In this document: one piece after another, positions 1-8,649 of the stretch | Numbering within the stretch: position 1 is the first letter of the stretch | How the letters are laid out: each line of letters opens with the position of its first letter | Origin: Microbacterium testaceum StLB037 | GTDB lineage: Bacteria > Actinomycetota > Actinomycetes > Actinomycetales > Microbacteriaceae | Assembly (NCBI RefSeq): GCF_900104345.1 | Contig: NZ_FNJN01000004.1 | Coordinates: 62,802-126,801, forward strand | Length of the DNA: 64,000 bases | Direction: 5' to 3' | Program-made: the position numbers and the translations under genes | The notes under the pieces: model-generated | What the model was told of the DNA's origin: nothing | The model's input: the letters and a program-made list of their open reading frames with translations, nothing else | Databases searched by the model: none

Positions 1-1
1 C

Positions 2-1408
2 GTGTGGTCGGGCCTCCAGGCCGCCTACGCCGAGCTCGTCGCCGACGTGCGGAAGCAGTACGGCGTCACCCCCGAGCGCTACGCCGCGATGGGTGTGTCG
101 GCCATGATGCACGGCTACCTCGCGTTCGACGCCGACGGCGAGCTGCTCGCGCCCTTCCGCACGTGGCGTAACACCAACACCGGTGTCGCGGCGACCGAGC
201 TCACCGAGCTGCTGGGCGTGAACATCCCGCTCCGCTGGTCGATCGCGCACCTGCACCAGGCCGTCGTCGACGCCGAGCCGCACGTGCCCGAGATCCGCTT
301 CCTCACCACCCTCGCCGGGTACGTGCACTGGAAGCTCACCGGTGAGAAGGTGCTCGGCGTGGGCGATGCCTCGGGCATGTTCCCCATCGATTCCTCCACC
401 CGCGACTACGACGCCGAGCTCGTCGCGCGCTACGACGCGCGCGCCGCGGGCCGGGTGCCCGCGCTGAACGACCTGCTGCCGCGCGTGCTCGTGGCGGGCA
501 CCGCCGCCGGCGCGCTGACCGATGCCGGTGCGACGCTGCTCGACCCGAGCGGAACCCTGCGCCCCGGCATCCCGTTCGCTCCTCCCGAGGGCGACGCGGG
601 CACCGGCATGGTCGCGACCTGCGCCGTGGCTCCCCGCACCGGAAACGTCAGCGCCGGCACGAGCATCTTCGCGATGGTCGTGCTCGAACGCCCGCTCACC
701 GAGGTGCACCACGAGCTCGACCTGGTCACGACGCCCGTGGGAGATGCGGTCGCGATGGTGCACTGCAACAACGGCGCGAGCGAGCTGGCCGCGTGGGCGA
801 ACATGTTCACCGCGTTCGCCGCCGCCGCCGGCACCCCGGTGACCCCGGATGCCACCTACGCGGCGCTCTTCGAGGCGGCGCTGAACGGCGAGGCCGACGC
901 CGGCGGGCTGCTCGCCTACAACCACCTCGCGGGCGAGCCCATCGCGGGTCTCGACGAGGGCCGACCGCTGGTCGTGCGCACCCCCGACAGCCGTCTGACG
1001 CTGCCGAACTTCATGCGCGCGCAGCTGTACGGCGTGTTCGGAACCCTCGCACTCGGCATGGACGTGCTCCACGGCGAGGGTGTGCAGCTCGACAAGATGT
1101 ACGCGCACGGCGGCATGTTCCGCACGGCGGGCGTCGCCCAGCGCTTCCTCGCCGCCGCCCTCGACGCACCCGTCGCGGTCGCCGAGACGGCGTCCGAGGG
1201 TGGGGCGTGGGGCATGGCCGTACTGGCCGCCTACGTCGCCGATGACTCCGGCCGCGACCTCGACCAGTGGCTGCGCGAAACGGTGTTCGCCACCGCCCCG
1301 ATCGTCACCGCCGATCCCGAGCCCGCCGACGTGGCCGGCTTCTCGTCCTACCTCGACCGTTACCGCGCAGGCCTCGCCGTCGAGGCCGCCGCCGTGGCAT
1401 CCCTCTGA
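2..1408 (+). CDS. FGGY-family sugar kinase, L-ribulokinase-like (5' truncated)
   Basis: Carbohydrate kinase of the FGGY family, probably phosphorylating L-ribulose made by the isomerase encoded 17 bp downstream. The frame is open to the left edge, so the N-terminus with the first phosphate-binding loop is missing; about 468 residues remain of a protein usually near 530. Visible family features are the N-terminal half ending around [11 protein letters not shown], the second-domain [11 protein letters not shown] segment near residue 217, and the C-terminal [10 protein letters not shown] and [15 protein letters not shown] motifs of the ATP-binding lobe. The first visible GTG is not taken as the true start. 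Adjacency to araA supports arabinose catabolism; xylulokinase activity is the alternative. Confidence 0.85.
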   Translation: MWSGLQAAYAELVADVRKQYGVTPERYAAMGVSAMMHGYLAFDADGELLAPFRTWRNTNTGVAATELTELLGVNIPLRWSIAHLHQAVVDAEPHVPEIRFLTTLAGYVHWKLTGEKVLGVGDASGMFPIDSSTRDYDAELVARYDARAAGRVPALNDLLPRVLVAGTAAGALTDAGATLLDPSGTLRPGIPFAPPEGDAGTGMVATCAVAPRTGNVSAGTSIFAMVVLERPLTEVHHELDLVTTPVGDAVAMVHCNNGASELAAWANMFTAFAAAAGTPVTPDATYAALFEAALNGEADAGGLLAYNHLAGEPIAGLDEGRPLVVRTPDSRLTLPNFMRAQLYGVFGTLALGMDVLHGEGVQLDKMYAHGGMFRTAGVAQRFLAAALDAPVAVAETASEGGAWGMAVLAAYVADDSGRDLDQWLRETVFATAPIVTADPEPADVAGFSSYLDRYRAGLAVEAAAVASL

Positions 1409-1425
1409 AAACGACAGGAACAAAC

Positions 1426-2937
1426 ATGACGCGCACGAAGCTCAAGAACGACCTCGACGGCTACGAGGTCTGGTTCGTCACCGGCAGCCAGAACCTTTAC
1501 GGCGAAGAGACGCTCAAGCAGGTCGCCGAGCAGTCGCAGGCGGTCGTCGAGGGCCTCGCCGGCCTGCCGGTGAAGGTCGTCTGGAAGCCCGTGCTGAAGG
1601 ACTCCGACAGCATCCGCCGCATGGCGCTCGAGATCAACGGCCGCGACGACGTCATCGGCGTCATCGCCTGGATGCACACCTTCAGCCCCGCGAAGATGTG
1701 GATCGCCGGCCTCGACGCCCTGCAGAAGCCGCTGCTGCACCTGCACACGCAGGCCAACGTGGAGCTGCCGTGGAACGACATCGACTTCGACTTCATGAAC
1801 CTCAACCAGGCCGCCCACGGCGACCGCGAGTTCGGGTACATCCAGACGCGCCTCGGCGTCTCGCGCAAGACGGTCGTCGGCCACGTGTCGAACCCGGCCG
1901 TACGCCAGCAGATCGAGGACTGGGAGCGCGCCGCCGCCGGCTGGACCGCCGCCCGCACCCTCAAGCTCGCGCGCTTCGGCGACAACATGCGCTACGTCGC
2001 CGTCACCGAGGGCGACAAGACCGAGGCCGAGCTGCGCTTCGGCGTGCAGGTCAACACGTGGGGCGTCAACGAGCTCGTCGAGGCTGTGGAGAAGGCATCG
2101 GATGCCGACATCGACGCCCTCGTGCAGGAGTACGTCGACAGCTACGACGTCGTCGACGAACTGCTCCCCGGCGGCGCGCGTCACCAGTCGCTGCGCGACG
2201 GTGCGGCGATCGAGTTGGGCCTGCGTTCGTTCCTCGAGGAGGGCGGCTTCGGTGCCTTCACCACCTCGTTCGAAGACCTCGGCGCGCTGAAGCAGTTGCC
2301 CGGTCTCGCGGTGCAGCGCCTCATGGCCGAGGGCTACGGCTTCGGCGCCGAAGGCGACTGGAAGACGGCGATCCTCGTGCGCGTCGCGAACGTCATGGGT
2401 GCGGGCCTCCCCGGTGGGGCCTCGCTCATGGAGGACTACACCTACGACCTCGTCCCCGGCTCCGAGCGCATCCTCGGAGCGCACATGCTCGAGGTCTCGC
2501 CCTCGCTGACCACGAAGAAGCCCCGCCTCGAGATCCACGAGCTGGGCATCGGCGGCAAGGACGACCCGGTGCGCCTGGTCTTCACCGCCGACGCGGGCCC
2601 CGCGCTGGTCGTCGCGATGAGCGACATGCGCGACCGCTTCCGTCTGGTGGCGAACGTCGTCGAGAACGTCGACGCGCCCGACCTGCCGAAGCTCCCTGTG
2701 GGCCGCGCGGTGTGGAAGCCCGCCCCCGACTTCGCGACCTCGGCCGGCTGCTGGCTCGCCGCCGGCGCCGCCCACCACACCGTCATGACGACGGCCGTGG
2801 GCATCGAGGTGTTCCGCGACTTCGCCGAGATCGCCAAGACCGAGCTCGTCGTGATCGACGACGACACCACGGTCCGCGGTTTCCAGAGCGAGCTGCGCTG
2901 GAACCAGGCGTACTACCGCCTGGCCCAGGGCCTGTAA
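1426..2937 (+). CDS. araA: L-arabinose isomerase AraA
   Basis: Converts L-arabinose to L-ribulose in the cytoplasm; 503 aa, the usual AraA length. The N-terminus ([14 protein letters not shown]) and the segment with [25 protein letters not shown] match the conserved AraA pattern around the catalytic glutamates, and the C-terminal AAHHTVMT segment supplies the metal-binding histidines. The ATG at 1426 is preferred because the AraA N-terminal motif begins there and AGGA lies about 9 bp upstream; the frame is open further upstream but overlaps the kinase. It probably forms an araBA operon with the kinase. Confidence 0.95.
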   Translation: MTRTKLKNDLDGYEVWFVTGSQNLYGEETLKQVAEQSQAVVEGLAGLPVKVVWKPVLKDSDSIRRMALEINGRDDVIGVIAWMHTFSPAKMWIAGLDALQKPLLHLHTQANVELPWNDIDFDFMNLNQAAHGDREFGYIQTRLGVSRKTVVGHVSNPAVRQQIEDWERAAAGWTAARTLKLARFGDNMRYVAVTEGDKTEAELRFGVQVNTWGVNELVEAVEKASDADIDALVQEYVDSYDVVDELLPGGARHQSLRDGAAIELGLRSFLEEGGFGAFTTSFEDLGALKQLPGLAVQRLMAEGYGFGAEGDWKTAILVRVANVMGAGLPGGASLMEDYTYDLVPGSERILGAHMLEVSPSLTTKKPRLEIHELGIGGKDDPVRLVFTADAGPALVVAMSDMRDRFRLVANVVENVDAPDLPKLPVGRAVWKPAPDFATSAGCWLAAGAAHHTVMTTAVGIEVFRDFAEIAKTELVVIDDDTTVRGFQSELRWNQAYYRLAQGL

Positions 2938-3470
2938 GACCCGTCACCCCGGGTGCCGCACTGCCCCGGGGTGACGCGGCGCGTGCGCCTCCCGTTCGCT
3001 CGGGACGCGCCCCGCTCGCCGAGGTGCCCCTTACCGCCTCGGCGAGCGGACCGTGCCCCGGATCCGTGGTGGCGGTGGGCCGCCCCGGATCCGGGGCACT
3101 TTTTGGTGTGGCCGGCTCAGTCTGCATTTGTCGGGACATGGATGCCGCGGCATCCGGTGCTGAGGGGCATGTCCCCATTTCGGTGGGGGGGTGTCCCAGA
3201 TTGTGCGGCTGGCGGGCTGTCCTGCCAGCGATTTTTGGGACATGGATGCCGCGGCATCCGGTGCTCAGCGGCGTGTCCCCATTTCGGTGGGGGGTGTCCC
3301 AGGTTGTGCGGCTGGCGGGGTGTCCAGCCAGCGTTTTTCGGGGCATGGACGCCGTGGCATCCGGGGCACGGAGGAACCTGTGGTCGGCGCCGGGCCGGAA
3401 CCCGGCCGAGGAATACCGTTCGACCTTGCACGGTTTCCGTTCGTTCACCTCGACCGATGGGAACCCCGTT
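2938..3470. other. 533-bp non-coding gap holding a tandem repeat
   Basis: No convincing gene. Positions 2940-3130 are GC-rich with a short CACCCCGGG/CCCCGGGGTG hairpin just after araA (about 2945-2974) that may terminate the ara transcript. Positions 3133-3365 are the tandem repeat listed separately. The last 100 bp should hold the promoter of the downstream reductase; no clear -35/-10 pair is visible. Confidence 0.6.
3133..3365. repeat. 104-bp tandem repeat, two full copies and a partial third
   Basis: Copies start at 3133, 3237 and 3341, exactly 104 bp apart. Each begins GGGACATGGATGCC (third copy GGGCATGGACGCC) and carries the 16-bp palindrome GGATGCCGCGGCATCC, a CCCCATTTCGGTGGGG hairpin and an imperfect GGCTGG/CCAGCC stem before a T-run. 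Every unit could therefore fold into several hairpins on either strand. It has no CRISPR-like spacers and no conserved reading frame. Function unknown. Confidence 0.85.
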
Positions 3471-4538
3471 TTGACTGACTCCGCACATGCCCTCGTGGTC
3501 GGCGCCACCGGTATCGCCGGCGGCGCGCTGATCGACCGACTCTCCGACGAGGGATGGGCGGTGACCGGCCTTTCCCGTCGGCCCGGTGCGGAGCGTCCGG
3601 GTGTCGGATGGCGGTCGGCCGACCTGCGCTCGCCCGAGTCGTTGCACGCAGCGCTGGGCGACCTGCCCGTCACCCACGTCTTCTTCACCGCATGGTCGCG
3701 GCAGGACACGGAGGCCGAGAACATCGCCGTCAACGGCGGTATGGTCCGTGACCTGCTCGCGGCGCTCTCCGACGCTCCGGTGCGTCATGTCGCCCTGATG
3801 ACCGGGCTCAAGCACTACCTCGGGCCGTTCGAGGCGTACGGCCAGGGCGAGATGCCCGACACCCCGTTCCACGAGGACGAGCCGCGACTCGACGTCGACA
3901 ACTTCTACTACGCGCAGGAGGACGAGCTGTTCGCCGCCGCCCGCCGTCAGGGCTTCACGTGGTCGGTCCACCGTTCGCACACGGTTCTCGGCCATGCCGT
4001 CGGCAACGCGATGAACATGGGGCTCACGATCGCCGTCGCCGCCGCGATCAGCCGGCACACGGGCCGGCCGCTCGTCTTCCCCGGCAGCGAGACCCAGTGG
4101 AACGGCCTCACGGATGTGACCGACGCCGACCTGCTCGCGAGCCAGATGGTCTGGGCGGCGACGCACCCCGAGGGCGCTGACGAGGCGTTCAACACCGCGA
4201 ACGGCGACGTCTTCCGGTGGCGCTGGATGTGGCCGCGCATCGCGGCAGACCTCGGCGTCGAGGCGGAGGGCTTCGACACGGCCCCGCGCCCGTTCGAACA
4301 GCAGATGGCCGATGCGGCGCCGGTGTGGGCCGAGATCGTCGAGCAGCACGGACTCGTCGAACCCGACATCACGCGCGTCGCCTCGTGGTGGCACACCGAT
4401 GCCGATCTCGGGCGCGACATCGAGGTGATGACCGATATGTCGAAGAGCCGCCTCTCGGGGTTCACCGAGCACCACCGCACGCGCGACTCGTTCACGAAGC
4501 TCTTCGAGCGGTACCGCGCGGCGCGGCTCATCCCCTGA
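3471..4538 (+). CDS. SDR-family oxidoreductase, PRISE-like
   Basis: NAD(P)H-dependent reductase of the extended short-chain dehydrogenase superfamily, 355 aa. The Rossmann motif GATGIAGGAL is near the N-terminus, and the protein has the features of the progesterone-5-beta-reductase/iridoid-synthase-like (PRISE) group: TGLKHYLGPF, the NFYYAQEDEL segment with the active-site tyrosine, and NTANGDVFRWRWMWPRIA. The start is taken as TTG at 3471, just before the Rossmann fold, with a weak GGGAA upstream; no ATG or GTG fits. The substrate cannot be read from sequence, though PRISE proteins reduce activated C=C bonds of enones. Confidence 0.8.
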   Translation: MTDSAHALVVGATGIAGGALIDRLSDEGWAVTGLSRRPGAERPGVGWRSADLRSPESLHAALGDLPVTHVFFTAWSRQDTEAENIAVNGGMVRDLLAALSDAPVRHVALMTGLKHYLGPFEAYGQGEMPDTPFHEDEPRLDVDNFYYAQEDELFAAARRQGFTWSVHRSHTVLGHAVGNAMNMGLTIAVAAAISRHTGRPLVFPGSETQWNGLTDVTDADLLASQMVWAATHPEGADEAFNTANGDVFRWRWMWPRIAADLGVEAEGFDTAPRPFEQQMADAAPVWAEIVEQHGLVEPDITRVASWWHTDADLGRDIEVMTDMSKSRLSGFTEHHRTRDSFTKLFERYRAARLIP

Positions 4539-4592
4539 GGAGGAGCGACGGGGCGACCCATCCGTCGGCGGTGACACGGGGTCGCGCCCTAT

Positions 4593-4620
4593 GGTTCCTG
4601 ATGCCACGGCATCCGGAACC
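4593..4620. terminator. Bidirectional hairpin between convergent genes
   Basis: Inverted repeat GGTTCCTGATGCC / GGCATCCGGAACC around an AC loop, with one bulge-like mismatch, between the stop codons at 4538 (+) and 4630 (-). No strong T-run, as is usual in GC-rich actinobacteria. Confidence 0.6.
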
Positions 4621-4629
4621 GTAGGGCCC

Positions 4630-5274
4630 TCACTCCGCAACGAAAGATGCCAATGCCGTCCGGTACGTCCTCGATTCTTCGCGGATCTCGGCCGTGACCA
4701 ACAGGGCGTTCGGCCCCAGCGTCCGCACGTACGGACCGCGGCAGGCGAGGACGACGATGCGCTCGAGTCCACGTCGCCAGGCGGGGACCAGAGCCTCGAG
4801 ATCGCGGCGCTCCGGATGCTCGTCGAGCGGTCTCGGAGCGGCCGATCGGGCAGCTTCGAACGAGCGTTCCTGCCACTCGCGGTACGAGGGGTCCTCGAAC
4901 ACGTCCTCGCCGAACTCGCTGCGCCACGACGGGCCCACGACTTGCGAGAGCAGAGTCTCCCGCTGCTCGGTGGGGAGGTCCCGGTCCATGAGCCGCTCCA
5001 TCGCGGCATGATCGGTCGGCCGCCCCGCGTGCTCGATGATGCGCCGCCATAGCGAGGGCCAGACGGCCGCCCATCGGGAGCGTTCCGCCTCGGTCAGCTC
5101 ACGGGCCGCCGGTGCGGGAGTGTCCGTCAGCAGCGGCGGGACATCTCCCTCGACGTCGAGGCCGTACGCCTCTCGCACCCAGAGCATCTCGTCGGCCGCG
5201 TGCGGGCGGTCTTCGATGGAGATCACCATGTCGTGAGGCCACGGGTTACCGGGATCGGGGTGTGTCGACCACAT
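4630..5274 (-). CDS. Hypothetical protein, 214 aa
   Basis: Not recognised. A soluble, acidic, Trp/Arg/Glu-rich protein without signal peptide or membrane segment. The N-terminus is His/Pro/Asp-rich (HPDPGNPWPHDMV) and the middle region (about 60-150) is predicted helical from its composition. Codon use is like the neighbours. The start at 5274 is uncertain because GAGGAG lies directly against the ATG; the ATG at residue 16 is the alternative. It stands alone between two hairpins. Confidence 0.6.
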   Translation of the reverse strand: MWSTHPDPGNPWPHDMVISIEDRPHAADEMLWVREAYGLDVEGDVPPLLTDTPAPAARELTEAERSRWAAVWPSLWRRIIEHAGRPTDHAAMERLMDRDLPTEQRETLLSQVVGPSWRSEFGEDVFEDPSYREWQERSFEAARSAAPRPLDEHPERRDLEALVPAWRRGLERIVVLACRGPYVRTLGPNALLVTAEIREESRTYRTALASFVAE

Positions 5275-5341
5275 CTCCTCATGGTGACAAGGGACCCGGC
5301 GGCGCTCAACCCTCCGGACGCCACGCGAAGGTGCCGTTTAG

Positions 5342-5412
5342 CGGTTTGGGGCGCATCTTTCCGTTCGGGGCCTAAATTTCCCGCCCCGAACGGACGAACG
5401 CGCCCCGAACCG
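5342..5412. terminator. Nested double hairpin after dgt
   Basis: Inner perfect 11-bp stem CCGTTCGGGGC (5361-5371) with GCCCCGAACGG (5383-5393), inside an outer 13-bp stem CGGTTTGGGGCGC (5342-5354) with GCGCCCCGAACCG (5400-5412, one mismatch). It starts 3 bp after the dgt stop codon, so it most simply ends the dgt transcript. The doubled, near-identical arms look like a repeat inserted into itself. Confidence 0.6.
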
Positions 5413-5414
5413 GC

Positions 5415-6992
5415 CTACAGCCGCTGCCCCAGCGCCCACAGACGGTCGGCGCGACCCGAGATCGCCTCCGACAGGGCGAACGCCTGCGAATCGGTGAGGG
5501 ATGCCACGTAGTCCACGATTCCGCGGGATCGCGCGAGCTTCTCGGCCTCGGCGTCCGAGGGGCGACGCTCGACGGGAAGGGACGCGTACTGCTCGCGGGC
5601 CAGGGCGATGAGCTCGCGCAGCCGCCGAGGGGTGCGGGCGCGGTCGAGGTCGTCGTCGAGCCACTCGCCGAGCGCGCGCACCGACCGGGCCAGGATGCGG
5701 CTCATGCCGCGCTGCTGGATGGCGAGGTCGGGGCGGCTGAGCACGAACCTCTTGTGCACGAACTTCAACACCTCGACGTGGTGCCACGCCCAGGGCGACA
5801 GCACGACGGGCCCCGCGCGCGGGGTGTCGAGGGGACGGAGGTCCGCCGACTCCTGGAACCGGCGGATCCAGCGATCGGTGAAGGCGGCGAGGCGACGCTC
5901 CGCCGTCAGCGACCCGTCGAACGGGCGCGCCAGCAGGTCGGTCACCATCTCGGCATCCACGTCGCTGACGGCGGCGAGGAAGGCCTCGTCGTCGGCGATC
6001 CAGGGGTCGTCGCGGCGCATCTTGCGGCGCAGGCGCTCGAGGCCGGCGCCGGGCATGAGCTCGGCACGGACCTCGGCGTCATCGCGATCGCGCCACACGA
6101 GGACGTCGTCCAGCCACCCGCGGAACTCGGCGGCGATGGGGGCGTGGTCGAGGATCCCCGCGCGGTAGAAATCGTCCACGTCGTGCACCGAGTAGGCGAT
6201 GTCGTCGGCGAGGTCCATCACCGCGCCTTCGACGCTCTGGCGGAGGGGCTCGGCATCCACTCCCTGCCGGGCTTCGACGAGATCGGCGAGGTCGAGGTCG
6301 TAGGCCGAGTACTTGTGTACGCGGTACGCGCCGTCGGGGGAGCGACGGATGCCGCGGGGCGGGCCGATCCGTTCGACGTCGGCGGGGTCGACCGACGGTG
6401 CCCACGGGTACTTCGCCGAGGCCGCGCGGACGGCCGCGGTGAGATTGAGCCCGCGCGGGGCGTTCTCGACCACGTCGAGGGCGGTGAGGATGCGATAGGT
6501 CTGGGCGTTGCCCTCGAAGCCGTCGGGGAGGCCGAGTTCTTCTCGCGCGAGACGGTCGAGGGTGGACTCGCCGAGGTGGCCGAAGGGCGGGTGGCCGAGG
6601 TCGTGCGCGTAGGCGGCCGCCTCGACGACGGTGGCGTTGCAGACGTCGCCCTCACCGGCCCGCCGGGAGCGGGTGTTCAGCTGTAGGGCGACGACGCGGG
6701 CGATCGCGCTGACCTTGAGCGTGTGGGTGAGGCGGTTGTGCACGGGGGCCCCGCCGATCGAGGGCGACACGACCTGCGTCACGGCGGACAGGCGCGAGAA
6801 GTACGGCGAGAACTGGATGCGCTCCAGATCGATCGACCACGGGTCGGTTCGGGCGTCGTCGCCGTCGGGGTAGACGCGCGAGGCGAGGTTGCCGACGGCG
6901 CGGTCGTGGCGCGAGCCGGCGTCGGGCCCACCGGACGCAGGGTGCGCGAGCGCAGCGGCTTCGGGGGGCGTGGTCTCGTCGTGCAGCGTCAT
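5415..6992 (-). CDS. dgt: Deoxyguanosinetriphosphate triphosphohydrolase (dGTPase)
   Basis: HD-superfamily dNTP triphosphohydrolase that splits dGTP to deoxyguanosine and triphosphate, affecting dNTP pools. 525 aa, normal for the actinobacterial form. Visible motifs are the early RIQFSPYFSRLSAVTQV segment, the first metal histidine in HNRLTHTLKVS, the HD pair in AYAHDLGHPPFGHLGE and the second-metal segment DLADDIAYSVHDVDDF. A GAGAGGA ribosome site sits 7 bp before the ATG. It is probably transcribed alone and ends at the nested hairpin. Confidence 0.93.
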   Translation of the reverse strand: MTLHDETTPPEAAALAHPASGGPDAGSRHDRAVGNLASRVYPDGDDARTDPWSIDLERIQFSPYFSRLSAVTQVVSPSIGGAPVHNRLTHTLKVSAIARVVALQLNTRSRRAGEGDVCNATVVEAAAYAHDLGHPPFGHLGESTLDRLAREELGLPDGFEGNAQTYRILTALDVVENAPRGLNLTAAVRAASAKYPWAPSVDPADVERIGPPRGIRRSPDGAYRVHKYSAYDLDLADLVEARQGVDAEPLRQSVEGAVMDLADDIAYSVHDVDDFYRAGILDHAPIAAEFRGWLDDVLVWRDRDDAEVRAELMPGAGLERLRRKMRRDDPWIADDEAFLAAVSDVDAEMVTDLLARPFDGSLTAERRLAAFTDRWIRRFQESADLRPLDTPRAGPVVLSPWAWHHVEVLKFVHKRFVLSRPDLAIQQRGMSRILARSVRALGEWLDDDLDRARTPRRLRELIALAREQYASLPVERRPSDAEAEKLARSRGIVDYVASLTDSQAFALSEAISGRADRLWALGQRL

Positions 6993-7089
6993 CCGGTCCT
7001 CTCGCGGCGTCGATGGCGTGGGTCAACGCTAACGCGGCGCCGGGTCGTCGGCAGTGCCGGAGACGACCGCGATCGCCGGTGTTACATTC

Positions 7090-7489
7090 GACTCGCCCGC
7101 ACTGTCGCACTCGAAGATCTCCTCGACGCCGGAACCATCGTGGCCATCGGTTCCGACTGGCCCATCGGGCCCTTCGACCCGCGGGAGATCATCGCGATCG
7201 CTGAGATGCGACGGCGGGTGGGCGCGGTCGACATGGGCGCGGTGGGGCCGTCGCAGCGGCTGACACGGGCAGAGGCCCTCACGGCGTACACGCTCTCTGC
7301 GGCGCAGACTGCCGGGGTGGACGAGGGGGCGATCGCCCCCGGGCGCAGCGCAAGCTTCACCGTGTTCCAGGGCGACCTTTTCGCCCCGCCCCCGACGACC
7401 TGCCTGCCGTGGCCATACGGGGCACGATCATCGAGGACGTGGTCGGTTTCGCCGCCGCCGTCGACGTCCTGAGCGGTCCCGCCGGCTGA
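7090..7489 (+). pseudogene. Amidohydrolase (YtcJ-like) C-terminal remnant
   Basis: The translated fragment LDAGTIVAIGSDWPIGPFDP followed by LTRAEALTAYTLSAAQ and IAPGRSASFTVFQGDLFA is the C-terminal third of a metal-dependent amidohydrolase; GSDWP carries the metal-binding aspartate. The N-terminal two thirds are absent and the fragment begins close to the dgt promoter. Near 7393 the homology changes frame (DDLPAVAIRGTIIEDVVGF continues in another frame to the stop at 7487-7489), so there is a frameshift as well. No usable start is seen. It is decayed and presumably not expressed. Confidence 0.7.
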
Positions 7490-7519
7490 GGTCGCCGCCC
7501 CGCCCGGGGCCGGCCCAGA

Positions 7520-7566
7520 GTCCAGAACACCCGGAGGGCCCGAGAATCCGTCCGGGTGTTCTGGAC
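7520..7566. terminator. 16-bp perfect hairpin
   Basis: GTCCAGAACACCCGGA (7520-7535) pairs perfectly with TCCGGGTGTTCTGGAC (7551-7566) around a 15-nt loop, just after the amidohydrolase remnant. It is likely the surviving terminator of that gene. The rest of the gap (7567-7780) holds no recognisable gene. Confidence 0.5.
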
Positions 7567-7780
7567 GTTCGAGCGGTGGTTCTCCGCTGCGCCGAGAGTC
7601 AATCTCGCCGCACCTCGACGTCGACCACGCGCTGTGCGCCGGCCGTGACGCGAGCATGATCGAGCGCATCTCGGAGCTTCATCGGCTCGCGCACTCCCCG
7701 CTTATACGCCTCCGTGCCGACCGCCGCAATCATCCGGGCCGCCGTGTACTCGAGAAGGCGCCCGGCTTAACGTTGCGAGT

Positions 7781-8563
7781 GTGACGCTGAACCATATTCG
7801 ACGAGGGACGGGCAGCCCGCTGCTGCTGGTGCACGGCTTGGGCGCGGGCTGGCGATCCTGGGCCCCGGTCCTCGACGACCTGGCCCGGCACCGTGAGGTC
7901 ATCGCCGTCGATCTGCCGGGGTTCGGTCAGACACCGCCGCTGTCCGGTGACGTTTCCATCGCCACGTTGACCGACTCCGTCGCGGACTTCATCCGCGAGC
8001 AGGGGCTGGATGCGGTCTCCACCGTCGGGCAGTCGATGGGCGGCCGAATCGTGCTCGAGCTCGCGCGGAGGGGAGTCGGCGCAGACACCGTGGCGTTGGA
8101 CCCCGGCGGCTTCTGGAGTCCCCGTGAGCGTGCCGTCTTCGCCGCCACGCTGCGGCCGTCGATCGCGCTGGTCCGAGCATTGCGCGGCACGCTGCCGGCC
8201 CTGCTCGGCAACCCCGTCGGGCGGACGCTGCTCCTGGCGCAGCTGTCAACGCGACCCTGGGCTCTTTCGCGGGAAACCGTGCTGGCGGACGTGCGCGGAC
8301 TGGCCGATTCCCCCTCGGTCGGAGACGCCATGGACGCCCTCACGAAAGGCCCGCTGCAACAGGGCGCCCCCGCAGGCACGGCACCCGGCCGGGTCACCAT
8401 CGGGTGGGGTCGGCGCGATCTCGTGACGGTGCCGAAACAGGCCGATCGCGCCACGCGACTGTTCCCCGACGCCTCGCTCCACTGGTTCGAACGGTGCGGC
8501 CATTTCCCGCAATGGGACGCCCCCCGCGAAGCGACGCAACTCATCCTCGACCGCACCAGCTGA
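7781..8563 (+). CDS. Alpha/beta-fold hydrolase
   Basis: Serine hydrolase of the alpha/beta superfamily, 260 aa, cytoplasmic, without signal peptide. Oxyanion motif LLLVHGLGAGW near residue 15, nucleophile elbow GQSMGG near residue 86, acid residue in GWGRRDLVTVP and catalytic histidine in RCGHFPQWDAP near the C-terminus: a complete triad. The GTG start has no good Shine-Dalgarno sequence, so the mRNA may be nearly leaderless. Substrate unknown. It converges on the glycosidase gene across a strong hairpin. Confidence 0.85.
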   Translation: MTLNHIRRGTGSPLLLVHGLGAGWRSWAPVLDDLARHREVIAVDLPGFGQTPPLSGDVSIATLTDSVADFIREQGLDAVSTVGQSMGGRIVLELARRGVGADTVALDPGGFWSPRERAVFAATLRPSIALVRALRGTLPALLGNPVGRTLLLAQLSTRPWALSRETVLADVRGLADSPSVGDAMDALTKGPLQQGAPAGTAPGRVTIGWGRRDLVTVPKQADRATRLFPDASLHWFERCGHFPQWDAPREATQLILDRTS

Positions 8564-8601
8564 TACAGAGGACTGCGCGACCGTCACCGGCAGCCGGGTT
8601 T

Positions 8602-8647
8602 CCGGGTTCGGCGCGAAACGTCGTGCTCGGTTTCGCGCCGAACCCGG
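8602..8647. terminator. 17-bp perfect hairpin between convergent genes
   Basis: CCGGGTTCGGCGCGAAA (8602-8618) and its exact complement (8631-8647) form a long perfect stem with a 12-nt loop, between the hydrolase stop (8563) and the glycosidase stop (8650). Likely bidirectional terminator. Confidence 0.7.
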
Positions 8648-8649
8648 CC

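Noticed and set aside
3133..3365. Tandem repeat considered as a CRISPR array
   Set aside because: Repeats abut with no unique spacers, the period is 104 bp, and no cas genes are present.
1080..4538. Apparent 1152-aa reading frame spanning araA and the reductase
   Set aside because: The first two thirds are an Arg/Pro-rich out-of-frame reading of the kinase and araA genes; only the last 355 codons (from TTG 3471) match a protein family.
7567..7780. Possible gene between the amidohydrolase remnant and the hydrolase
   Set aside because: Frames are short, change rapidly and show no recognisable motif; no ribosome site.
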